The translations under genes were made by a program, and so were the position numbers. From Arthrobacter sp. EpRS71 (GTDB lineage Bacteria > Actinomycetota > Actinomycetes > Actinomycetales > Micrococcaceae), in assembly GCF_001512285.1 (NCBI RefSeq), contig NZ_LNUV01000006.1:129941-193940 (forward strand): a stretch of 64,000 nucleotides of DNA, given 5' to 3'. Below, piece by piece: positions 36,320-45,071 of the stretch. The notes beneath the pieces are model-generated. The model searched no databases. It was not told where the DNA came from and worked only from the letters and a program-made list of their open reading frames with translations. Positions within the stretch are counted from its first letter, which is position 1. Every line of letters begins with the position of its first letter.

Positions 36320-36978
36320 GGTTGCTCGACGCGATAGCCCACGCCGCGGACGTTGATGATGAATCCAGGCAGTTGGAGCTTGGATCTGAGGCCCGTCAGG
36401 TGCACATCCAAGGACCGTGAATGCGCCACGAACGCGTCGCCCCAGAGTGCGTCCAGAATTTGTTCCCGGGTGACCACCGAGCCGGCGTTCCTGACCAGCA
36501 GACTCAGAAGGTCGAACTCAGTGGCGGTCAGGGCGAGCTGCCGTTCCCCGACGGCGGCCACGCGCCGATCGAGGTCTACTTCCAGTTCTCCGAGGACGAT
36601 GTTGTGCGGGGCTTGATGGCCGGAGCGGTTGGTTCGCCGGGTCACGGCTTCGATCCGGGCGAGCAATTCCACGAGCTTCACGGGCTTGACCAGATAGTCA
36701 TCTGCCCCCGAACGAAGGCCCAGGACAACGCTTCTCTCGTCGTCGCGGGCCGTCAGGATCAGGATGGGAACTGTTGTGACTTGGCGCAGCTTCCGCAGAA
36801 CCTCCAAACCGTCCATGTCCGGAAGGCCAAGGTCCAGCAGGATCACCTCGTGCTGCCGGTGGGCAAGGAGTGCGTCCTCGCCGCGGGCCACCCTGGTGTG
36901 TTTGTGCCCGGCGGAAGCGACGGCTGCACTCAAGGCCGACGCCATGGCGTCGTCATCCTCGACGATGAGCACGTGCAC
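36316..36978 (-). CDS. OmpR-family response regulator
   Basis: The 220-aa protein has a receiver domain (VEDDDAMASALSAAV, phospho-acceptor Asp in VILLDLGLPDMDGLEVLRKL near residue 50, LTARDDE near 79, YLVKPVKL with the conserved Lys) and a winged-helix output domain with LTATEFDLLSLLVRNAGSVV and DVHLTGLRSKL. It is the first gene of the operon with the kinase and the TAXI protein. A 14-nt triple repeat lies just upstream of its start. Confidence 0.93.
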   Translation of the reverse strand: MHVLIVEDDDAMASALSAAVASAGHKHTRVARGEDALLAHRQHEVILLDLGLPDMDGLEVLRKLRQVTTVPILILTARDDERSVVLGLRSGADDYLVKPVKLVELLARIEAVTRRTNRSGHQAPHNIVLGELEVDLDRRVAAVGERQLALTATEFDLLSLLVRNAGSVVTREQILDALWGDAFVAHSRSLDVHLTGLRSKLQLPGFIINVRGVGYRVEQP

Positions 36979-36997
36979 GGGCTGGGTCCTTCGGTTC

Positions 36998-37039
36998 GGA
37001 GGTGGTGGTTCGGAGGTGGTGGTTCGGAGGTGGTGGTTC
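36998..37039. repeat. Three tandem 14-nt repeats upstream of the response regulator
   Basis: The unit GGAGGTGGTGGTTC occurs three times without change at 36998, 37012 and 37026. On the transcript side these lie 20-61 nt ahead of the regulator start, within its promoter or leader, so copy number changes could alter expression. Confidence 0.85.
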
Positions 37040-37056
37040 GCTACTAGAGCTTAACG

Positions 37057-37115
37057 TTGTGAGGCCCGCTCTGCGCCCTTCGGAGTATCCAAAGTGCGCA
37101 GAACGGGCCTCACAA
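37057..37115 (-). terminator. 20-bp hairpin terminator after the MHS transporter gene
   Basis: Arms 37057-37076 and 37096-37115 pair with one G-T exchange around a 19-nt loop, starting 10 nt past the transporter stop. It separates that gene from the two-component operon on the same strand. Confidence 0.75.
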
Positions 37116-37125
37116 GTCAGGCAAG

Positions 37126-38529
37126 TCAGGCGTTGACGCGATCCTTCATGCCGTCGTCGTCGGTTTCCTTCACAGCGCCCTTGGCCACGAAGGCGTTGCC
37201 CTGCTCCGCATCCAAGTGAGTGGGCTTCTTGTTCTTCAGCGCGAAGATGTACACCAGCAGCGAGATGAAGATCGCGGCGGTGACGTAGGTGAAGAACATG
37301 TCCACCTGACCCGACTTCTGCAGGGCCGCACCGATCAGCGGAACCGTGCCACCAAACAGCGAGTTGGCAATCGCGTAGCCGAGCCCGACGCCGAGGGCGC
37401 GGATGGATGCCGGGAACAGTTCAGCCTTCACCAGCGCGTTGATGGACGTGTAGCCACCCACCATCAGAAGGCCGCCGAACATCAGCAGGAACGCCACGAA
37501 CGGATCCTTGGTTCCAGCAAGTGCGGAGAGCAACGGCCAGGTGAACAGCACCCCGGTCACACCAAACCAGATCAGCAGCGGCTTCCGGCCGATCTTGTCC
37601 GAGAGCATGCCGTACACAGGCTGCAGCAGCATGAAGATGAAGAGCGCCCAGAAATTGATCACGGAGGTGTCGGTCTTGGCGATGCCGGACGTATCGTTCA
37701 TGAACTTCAGGATGAAGTTGGTGTACGTGTAGAACGCCACCGTGCCGCCGAGCGTGATGCCAATGCAGATGAGCAGCGGCTTCCAGTGCTTGGTGAACAG
37801 CAGTTTCATGGTGCCAGGCTGTGCCTCGCCCTCAACCTTGACGTGGGCTGCGCGGAGTTGATCTGCGGAAAGGGTCTCTTCCATGGAGCGGCGAAGCCAG
37901 AGAACAACAAGCGCAGCCACGCCACCCAAAGCGAAGGGAATCCGCCAGCCCCACGCCGTCAGGTCTTCCTTGCTCATGGTGTTCTGCAGGATCACCAGCA
38001 CCAGGAGGGCCAGCATCTGCCCACCAATGAGCGTCACGTACTGGAAGCTCGAGAAGAAGCCGCGGCGTTTAGCCGTTGCAGCCTCGGACATGTACGTAGC
38101 GCTGGTGCCGTACTCGCCACCCACTGAGAAGCCCTGGATCATGCGGATAAACACCAGCAAAATCAGTGCCCAGAGGCCGATCACGTCCTGCGTTGGCAGG
38201 ATCGCGATGGCGAAGGAGCCGGCCGACATCATGGTCACGCTGAGTGTCAGCGCAGCTTTGCGGCCCTTGCGGTCGGCGTAGCGGCCGAAGAACCAGCTGC
38301 CGATCGGGCGCATGAGGAACGACGTGGAGAAGACAGCCATCGCTTCAAGGCCTGCCTGCAGATCGTCCGAGGAGTTGAAGAAGTGCGACTGGAAATACGC
38401 CGCAAAAGCGGTATAGACATAAACGTCGAACCACTCCACGAGGTTGCCCGCGGAGCCCTTGAGGATGTTGCTCACGGCTTTACGTGTCTGGGCGGCTTCG
38501 CTCAGAGGTGCAGCTTGTTGGGTGCTCAT
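37126..38529 (-). CDS. MHS-family metabolite:proton symporter (MFS)
   Basis: The 467-aa protein has twelve predicted membrane helices. It shows the MHS pattern: SAGNLVEWFDVYVYTAFAAYF near residue 28, RPIGSWFFGRYADRKGRKAA near 75, FIRMIQGFSVGGEYGTSATY near 125 and YGMLSDKIGRKPLL in the second half. Related proteins import 2-oxoglutarate, citrate, proline or shikimate with protons. The start at 38529 is fixed by AGGAAGG nine bases ahead. Confidence 0.92.
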   Translation of the reverse strand: MSTQQAAPLSEAAQTRKAVSNILKGSAGNLVEWFDVYVYTAFAAYFQSHFFNSSDDLQAGLEAMAVFSTSFLMRPIGSWFFGRYADRKGRKAALTLSVTMMSAGSFAIAILPTQDVIGLWALILLVFIRMIQGFSVGGEYGTSATYMSEAATAKRRGFFSSFQYVTLIGGQMLALLVLVILQNTMSKEDLTAWGWRIPFALGGVAALVVLWLRRSMEETLSADQLRAAHVKVEGEAQPGTMKLLFTKHWKPLLICIGITLGGTVAFYTYTNFILKFMNDTSGIAKTDTSVINFWALFIFMLLQPVYGMLSDKIGRKPLLIWFGVTGVLFTWPLLSALAGTKDPFVAFLLMFGGLLMVGGYTSINALVKAELFPASIRALGVGLGYAIANSLFGGTVPLIGAALQKSGQVDMFFTYVTAAIFISLLVYIFALKNKKPTHLDAEQGNAFVAKGAVKETDDDGMKDRVNA

Positions 38530-38812
38530 CAATGAACCTTCCTGGACGGCAGCGTTTTGCAGCGGCCGTGTCTTGCATGAGTTCGTTCTGTCCATGAAGC
38601 TCGTGCTCATGGCGTCCTTGCGCATGGCTCTTCGTCGACTAAGAAAGGCCCTCCGGGGTGAAGAGGACATGTTCCAAACTATGGGTGATGCACGGCACAG
38701 CCCTAGCTCGCGGGGGATTTCCTAACACTTCCTTAGGTTTCGGCTTGAGTTTGGTGCGGACCTCAACCCGTGAACGTCAAGGCTCGACGGCGGCGGCTCG
38801 CCTACGCGGCAC

Positions 38813-38893
38813 GTCGCTCTCTCACGTCCCTCGGGTTTGGCTGCGTCGCTCTCTCACGTCCCTCGGGTTTGGCTGCGTCGCTCTCTCAGTAGC
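38813..38893. repeat. Tandem array B of the 32-nt CTCTCTCAC repeat
   Basis: Two identical 32-nt units start at 38813 and 38845 (opening GTCGCTCTCTCACGTCCCTC), and a third broken unit starts at 38877 (GTCGCTCTCTCAG). It lies between the transporter start and the methyltransferase gene, in the orientation of array A. Confidence 0.9.
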
Positions 38894-38924
38894 TTTCCGG
38901 AACGGCCGGAGTTATCTTCGTGGC

Positions 38925-39569
38925 ATGGGTGCAGTTCGTCGAACAACTCGCGTAGTGCTGCAGGAGGCAGCGAGGATCCCGCTGCCGCCAGGGCAGGTTG
39001 TTGGCCTGGTGCTTGATGTAGTCCTCAACCGCTTGCGCCCCATTCGCGTCGCCGAGCCCAAGGCCCGGCGCGAAGCCGCCGGTGTTGGCTTGGCATTGGT
39101 TGGCGCGGGGATCACCGGGTGGGCAGTCGCGGAGCGCCGGCGTAAAACGACCGGAAACTTTTCCTTGGGCCACCCCGAGGACCTGGTCACCAGCGGCCCC
39201 TATGCCCTGAGTCGCCACCCGATGTACCTGGGGTGGTGGCTCATCCATGGGGGAGTCGCAGTGAACCGAGGTTCTGCTTGGGCTCTGGTGACTTTGCCTG
39301 CGGGAATGCTGGTGGAACATTTGGGTGCGTTGTGGGAAGAGGCCACGCTCCGGGAGCGGTTTGGCCAGTCCTACGCCGACTATGAGAGGGATGTTCCCCG
39401 CTACGTCGGATCGCCGGCGTGGTTGATTCGCACCAGTCTCCAGACGGCGAGGCGGCCAACGCCGGCTGCGATCGCGATGGATAAAGGGAGCAACAGCGGG
39501 CCTGTGGATGAAAGTGCACCGAATGGTGCGCAGATAAGGAACCCCGCTGCGAAGAACGCGGCAACGTGA
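38925..39569 (+). CDS. Isoprenylcysteine carboxyl methyltransferase-like membrane protein
   Basis: The 214-aa protein matches the ICMT/PEMT group: TSGPYALSRHPMYLGWWLIHGG near residue 88, the SAM-binding R-H-P-x-Y, followed by LVEHLGALWEEATLRERFGQSYADYERDVPRYVG near 135-165 with E-E-x3-L...Y-x-x-Y-x-x-x-V-P-R. Members methylate lipids or thiol/amine groups at the membrane. The last 45 residues, beyond the family end, read through the antisense of the convergent gene (169-nt overlap) and look like extra tail. Confidence 0.82.
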   Translation: MGAVRRTTRVVLQEAARIPLPPGQVVGLVLDVVLNRLRPIRVAEPKARREAAGVGLALVGAGITGWAVAERRRKTTGNFSLGHPEDLVTSGPYALSRHPMYLGWWLIHGGVAVNRGSAWALVTLPAGMLVEHLGALWEEATLRERFGQSYADYERDVPRYVGSPAWLIRTSLQTARRPTPAAIAMDKGSNSGPVDESAPNGAQIRNPAAKNAAT

Positions 39570-39853
39570 ATCCACTGACTCCGGACTCGACGCAGGGCCA
39601 AGCCCACGAGTGAGCCCACAGTGGCGCCGATTGCCCATACCGGGAGCAGGCTGTAACCGAAGAAAATGATGGCCCATCCCGGTGCTTGGATGCCCCAAAA
39701 GATGCAGAACGTCAGGTGCGCGACGGCGATTCCTACAACTAAGCCTTTCCAACCCAGCACCACCCGGTCCTTCGGGCCGTAACGCCAGCCTTCGGTTGGG
39801 CGTTTTGTTGCCAGCGCGTACTCATCTTCGTCGGTCCATGGTTCCTGGCTCAC
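39401..39853 (-). CDS. Small four-helix membrane protein of unknown function
   Basis: The 150-aa protein begins with GTG at 39853 behind a perfect GGAGGT, which supports it as a true gene. After a polar 33-residue start it has about four hydrophobic segments (residues 34-55, 58-85, 95-115 and 118-138). No family is recognised. Its 3' end overlaps the ICMT-like gene by 169 nt tail to tail. The promoter region lies in repeat array C. Confidence 0.75.
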   Translation of the reverse strand: MSQEPWTDEDEYALATKRPTEGWRYGPKDRVVLGWKGLVVGIAVAHLTFCIFWGIQAPGWAIIFFGYSLLPVWAIGATVGSLVGLALRRVRSQWIHVAAFFAAGFLICAPFGALSSTGPLLLPLSIAIAAGVGRLAVWRLVRINHAGDPT

Positions 39854-39870
39854 GATTACCTCCGAGTGAC

Positions 39871-39948
39871 GTGAGAGATGGTTCGGCTGAAGGGGTGGTT
39901 ATGTGAGAGATGGTTCGGATGAAGGGGTGGTTATGTGAGAGAGCGTGT
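39871..39948. repeat. Tandem array C of the 32-nt repeat, inverted orientation
   Basis: Two 32-nt units differing by one base start at 39871 and 39903 (GTGAGAGATGGTTCGG...), and a third core GTGAGAGAGCG starts at 39935. The core is the reverse complement of arrays A and B. The stop codon of the frameshifted epimerase (TAA, 39931-39933) falls inside it. Confidence 0.9.
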
Positions 39949-40838
39949 GGGGTTCGCGATCTGGTTGAGCGCGCCGGCCAGCGTTGGGTGCTGAAACGCG
40001 AACCCGGCGTCGAGCAGTTTCCTGGGCTCCACCCACCGGCTTTTGAGAACCAGCTCAGTCAGGTCCGGATGAGGACCGCGCCGGCCTCGAGCATCCAAGC
40101 GGGCGTAGGGATGCCGAAAGGGACTCCCATGCTTTGCCGGACAAGCGTCATCAGCTCACGGTTGTCCACGGCGTAGGGCGTCGCCGCATTCACCGGGCCG
40201 CTCAGCTCAGGCCGCTCATGGACAAACAACACCGTCCGGAACAGGTCCTCCACATGGATCCAGCTGAACTTCTGTGTTCCGGGTCCCATGTGCCCGCCCA
40301 AGCCCAGCCGGGCGAGGTTCCGGAACGGGCCCATCACGCCACCGCCGGGCCCCAGCACAATCGCAATGCGCAGAGGCACCGTGCGGGTACCAGGCACATC
40401 AGCGGCAGCCAATTCGTCCTCCCATGCACGGGCCACGTCCACAGAGAACCCACGGCCAAGTTCGCCTGAGGCCTCCGACTGCGGGTGATCTTCGGCGTGC
40501 CGGTAGATGGTGCCGGTACTTGAGTTGATCCAGGTCCTGGGTGGTTCGGTGCACGCGGCCACGGCGCGCCCCAACGCCCGCGTGGTCAGAACCCGGGAGT
40601 CCAGAATTTCCCGCCGATGCCGCTCGTCGTAGCGACAGTTCACGGACCGTCCGGCGAGGTTCACCAGTAGTTCGGCGCCGTTCAGCGCTGTGGTGATGGC
40701 GCCGTCGTCGTTCCATTGAGCGTCAGCCCCAGCGTCCCGCCCGACGGTACGCACCTGCCAGCCTTCCTCAAGAAACCGCCGCTTGAAGTAGCTGCCGATG
40801 AAGCCGCTCGCACCTGCGAGAACCACGGTCCGGGTCAT
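39931..40838 (-). pseudogene. TIGR01777-family sugar-nucleotide epimerase-like gene, frameshifted near its 3' end
   Basis: The gene starts at ATG 40838 (overlapping the TetR stop as ATGA). It encodes an extended SDR with the Rossmann motif TRTVVLAGASGFIGSYFKRRF, VNLAGRSVNCRYDERHRREI and FSWIHVEDLFRTVLFVHERP. The frame stops at 40059 after ...MLEAGAVLIRT. In the next frame the missing end follows at once: TELVLKSRWVEPRKLLDAGF then AFQHPTLAGALNQI, the usual DUF1731 tail, ending at 39931. A single-base deletion near 40059 explains this. The protein may be inactive or the sequence may hold an error. Confidence 0.85.
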
Positions 40839-41500
40839 TCCGAGTCCTCCTTGACGCTGCGCACGAGTCCCAGGACGTCGTCGAACACCTTGCTCACGCC
40901 GGGAATCTTCGCCAGCGACAAGCCACGGGCCACCAGCGGAGCCGCGCCGTCGATCAGCTTGCGCGTGCGGCGTTGGCTCTCGGATTTGTCGTAAACCCAG
41001 AACAGCGCGACGCCCATGTACGCCAGCCACAGCAGCTCCGGCAGGTCGCCGCGCAGCTTCTTCGCGACGGCGGGGGAAGAGCCTTCGACGGCGGACCGGA
41101 AGATCGCGAGCGAAGCCTCGCGGGCGGCGGTGGACGCCTCGCCGAACGGGTTGACGGGCGACGACGGCCGGATCGCGGTCGCAATGAAGTCGGAACCGAA
41201 CTGGTGGTACGGCGCCATGACGTCGACGCCGGTGTGCAGCACAGCTTTCAGGCGGCCGGCGAGATCCTGAACCCCTTCGAGGGCCTGCGCCGCGGTCACT
41301 GCGTGTTCGTCCTGCACCTGGATGTACAGCTCCTGCACGAGCTCGTCCTTGGAAGCGAAGTAGTAGTAGGCGTTCCCCACGGACACCCCCGCCTCCTGCG
41401 CAATGGCACGCATGGTGGTCTTTTCGAAGCCGATTTCGCGGAACATCTTCAGTGCGACGTCGGCCACGAGTTGGCGGGTCTGTTCACTCTTTGCGGCCAT
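40835..41500 (-). CDS. TetR-family transcriptional regulator
   Basis: The 221-aa protein starts at ATG 41500 behind GAGGAG. It has a TetR HTH at residues 5-55 (ALKMFREIGFEKTTMRAIAQ followed by EAGVSVGNAYYYFASKDELV) and a ligand domain with TIGR-type VFDDVLGLVRSV at the end. It is cotranscribed with the frameshifted epimerase gene. Two palindromes in its promoter are its probable operators, so it likely represses itself. Confidence 0.9.
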   Translation of the reverse strand: MAAKSEQTRQLVADVALKMFREIGFEKTTMRAIAQEAGVSVGNAYYYFASKDELVQELYIQVQDEHAVTAAQALEGVQDLAGRLKAVLHTGVDVMAPYHQFGSDFIATAIRPSSPVNPFGEASTAAREASLAIFRSAVEGSSPAVAKKLRGDLPELLWLAYMGVALFWVYDKSESQRRTRKLIDGAAPLVARGLSLAKIPGVSKVFDDVLGLVRSVKEDSE

Positions 41501-41522
41501 GCCATACTCCTCACGGAATGTT

Positions 41523-41569
41523 TTGAACGTGTTCAAGAATGAGTATGCCACTATTTCTGAACGTGTTCA
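41523..41569. promoter_or_regulatory. Twin palindromic TetR operators
   Basis: TTGAACGTGTTCAA at 41523-41536 and TGAACGTGTTCA at 41558-41569 share the 10-bp palindrome core GAACGTGTTC, with centres 34 bp apart. They start 23 bp upstream of the TetR gene and overlap the expected promoter. Nearly identical palindromes beside a TetR gene are typical self-regulation sites. Confidence 0.8.
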
Positions 41570-41608
41570 AAAGGGGAGGTGATAGAGCGTTGGTCTCAAG
41601 CACGCGGG

Positions 41609-41624
41609 ATATGAGAGAGGGACG
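41609..41624. repeat. Single repeat core next to the IS remnant (copy D)
   Basis: GATATGAGAGAGGGAC fits the GTGAGAGAG repeat core with one change (A for G in GTGAG). It lies about 17 bp from the edge of the IS remnant. Confidence 0.75.
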
Positions 41625-41640
41625 GCTGGAAGGCGCAGGT

Positions 41641-41973
41641 TGTCAAACTGTGTGGAGTCAGTGGGTGGGTTGTTTGGTTGGTTTTTCGGGGAGGTTGATT
41701 CCGACGTGGCTTCGTGGGGTCGGTGTGGTGGGTCGTTGCCGGAATCGGTGAGGGTTCTGGTCGTAGTAGTGCTGGAGGGCTCGGTCGCGTGTCTTCCAGA
41801 TGTTCTTCCAGGAGCCGTCGTGGACTTCAGCTGGTGAGAACAAGGCGCTGCACGTAATACTCATGCACCAAATCCCTGATCTCATCGCGGCTAATACCAC
41901 GCGGCCCAACAGTCATGGCAGCTCCTGCTCTCTTCAATCACCGACTGACTCACAACCAGCCTGACTTAGAGGG
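41641..41973 (-). mobile_element. Internally deleted insertion sequence with a rve-type transposase tail
   Basis: The first 127 bp of this element, read on the minus strand from 41973, are identical to the last 127 bases of the window. They hold the same start MTVGPRGISRDEIRDLVHEY. After 29 codons the frame ends in TGA, and the next frame gives FSPAEVHDGSWKNIWKTRDR and NPHRFRQRPTTPTPRSHVGI. That is the C-terminal tail of IS3/IS481-like DDE transposases. The middle is therefore deleted. The ends match as imperfect inverted repeats (GTCAAACTGTGTGGAGTCAG and GTCAGGCTGGTTGTGAGTCA). No clear target duplication was found. Confidence 0.8.
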
Positions 41974-41980
41974 AGGGCTT

Positions 41981-42000
41981 GGGATGTGAGAGAGGGACGG
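41981..42000. repeat. Single repeat core next to the IS remnant (copy E)
   Basis: GGGATGTGAGAGAGGGACGG is a full core in the same orientation as array C, starting 8 bp beyond the IS edge. Copies D and E flank the remnant on both sides. Confidence 0.85.
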
Positions 42001-42002
42001 GG

Positions 42003-42105
42003 GTGGGACAATGGAACCGGTGCCGGGCCGGATGCCCCGCCAACCACAGTGCTAATACAGCGGGGCACCACAATCAGGGAGCCTGCGCGAACCACTACGA
42101 AATGG
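42003..42105 (+). promoter_or_regulatory. Structured leader of the queuosine transporter gene, cobalamin-riboswitch-like
   Basis: Ahead of yhhQ the sequence has GGAACCGGTG-N4-CCGG at 42013-42031 and GCCCCGCCAAC at 42034-42044, in the order of the P3 stem and core of cobalamin riboswitches, then TCAGGGAGCCTGCG at 42074-42087, resembling the B12 box. GCCCC and GGGGC (42062-42066) could pair. The match is by eye and imperfect (CCAACCACAGTG instead of CAACTGT). If real, B12 would influence queuosine salvage. Confidence 0.3.
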
Positions 42106-42112
42106 ATGACCC

Positions 42113-42823
42113 ATGCCCTCGCCCTCAGGCTCCAGTACCTTGAGCAAGCCCGCGCCGCGCTTCGCGTCGATCGGCTCCCCGTATTTCGGCATCATGCTGG
42201 CCATCATGGCCGTGGTGCTGATCCTGTCCAACATTGGCGCTTCCAAGGGCGTGGTGCTCGGGCCGATCATCACGGACGGTGGATTCTTCCTCTTCCCCAT
42301 CGCCTACATCCTGGGCGACGTCATGAGCGAGGTCTACGGCTTCAAAGTTGCACGCAAAGCGATCATCACCTCGTTTGCGCTGTCCGTGTTCGCGTCCCTT
42401 TGCTACTGGATCATCATTGTGCTGCCGGGCTTCACTGACGATTACGGCACCAGCAAGCAGGCGGCTATCGAAGGCGCACTTGGCCCCGTGCCGCAGATCG
42501 TTCTGGCCTCGTTGCTTGCCTTCCTCGCCGGCCAGACCATCAACTCGTGGATCCTCGTCAAGATGAAGGCCCGTGCGGGTGAGAAGTCCCTCTGGGCGCG
42601 ACTCATGGGCTCATCCGTGGTGGGTGAATTGGTGGACACGCTGATCTTCTGCAGCATCGCGGCGTCGGTCATTGGCATCACGGACGCGGGCTCATTCCTG
42701 AACTACGCCCTGGCCGGCTTCGTCTACAAGACCGCCGTCGAGTTCCTGTTCGTGCCTGTCACCGTGCTGGTGGTTGGTTGGATCAAGAAGCGCGAGCCCA
42801 GCTACGGGGTAGCCGCAGCCTAA
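42113..42823 (+). CDS. yhhQ: Queuosine precursor transporter (YhhQ/QPTR family)
   Basis: The 236-aa membrane protein has about six helices and the QPTR signatures: SNIGASKGVVLGPIITDGGFFLFPIAYILGDVMSEVYGF near residues 40-78, WARLMGSSVVGELVDTLIFCSIA near 160-182, and YALAGFVYKTAVEFLFVPVT near 200. It takes up preQ0, preQ1 or queuine. The tRNA-guanine transglycosylase gene converges on it from the other side, so the two genes together form a salvage route. No queuosine synthesis genes are in the window. Confidence 0.93.
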   Translation: MPSPSGSSTLSKPAPRFASIGSPYFGIMLAIMAVVLILSNIGASKGVVLGPIITDGGFFLFPIAYILGDVMSEVYGFKVARKAIITSFALSVFASLCYWIIIVLPGFTDDYGTSKQAAIEGALGPVPQIVLASLLAFLAGQTINSWILVKMKARAGEKSLWARLMGSSVVGELVDTLIFCSIAASVIGITDAGSFLNYALAGFVYKTAVEFLFVPVTVLVVGWIKKREPSYGVAAA

Positions 42824-42841
42824 GCCCCCCGGGCAAGTGGC

Positions 42842-42910
42842 CGAGTTCGCCGGAAACGTGCGGGTTCGCCGGAAGTTTCCGCACTAACACGCACGCTTCC
42901 GGCGAACTCG
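42842..42910. terminator. Large bidirectional hairpin between yhhQ and tgt
   Basis: Arms 42842-42862 and 42890-42910 pair with one mismatch over 21 bp. An inner copy of TTCGCCGGAA lies in the loop. It ends both convergent genes. Confidence 0.75.
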
Positions 42911-42920
42911 ACGCAGAGGG

Positions 42921-45001
<2,081 letters not shown>

Positions 45002-45071
45002 GGCCCGAATCTACCGCCGTTCGCGCCCATAAAACAGGCCTTGAATTCCGGGATTCCGCGGGACAGGGAAC

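Noticed and set aside
41658..41909. An 83-residue gene
   Set aside because: It is the shifted remainder of a transposase in the deleted IS, not an independent gene.
42003..42105. A preQ1 riboswitch ahead of yhhQ
   Set aside because: The short preQ1-I pattern (a C-rich hairpin followed by an A-rich tail) is absent, and the other preQ1 classes do not fit by eye.
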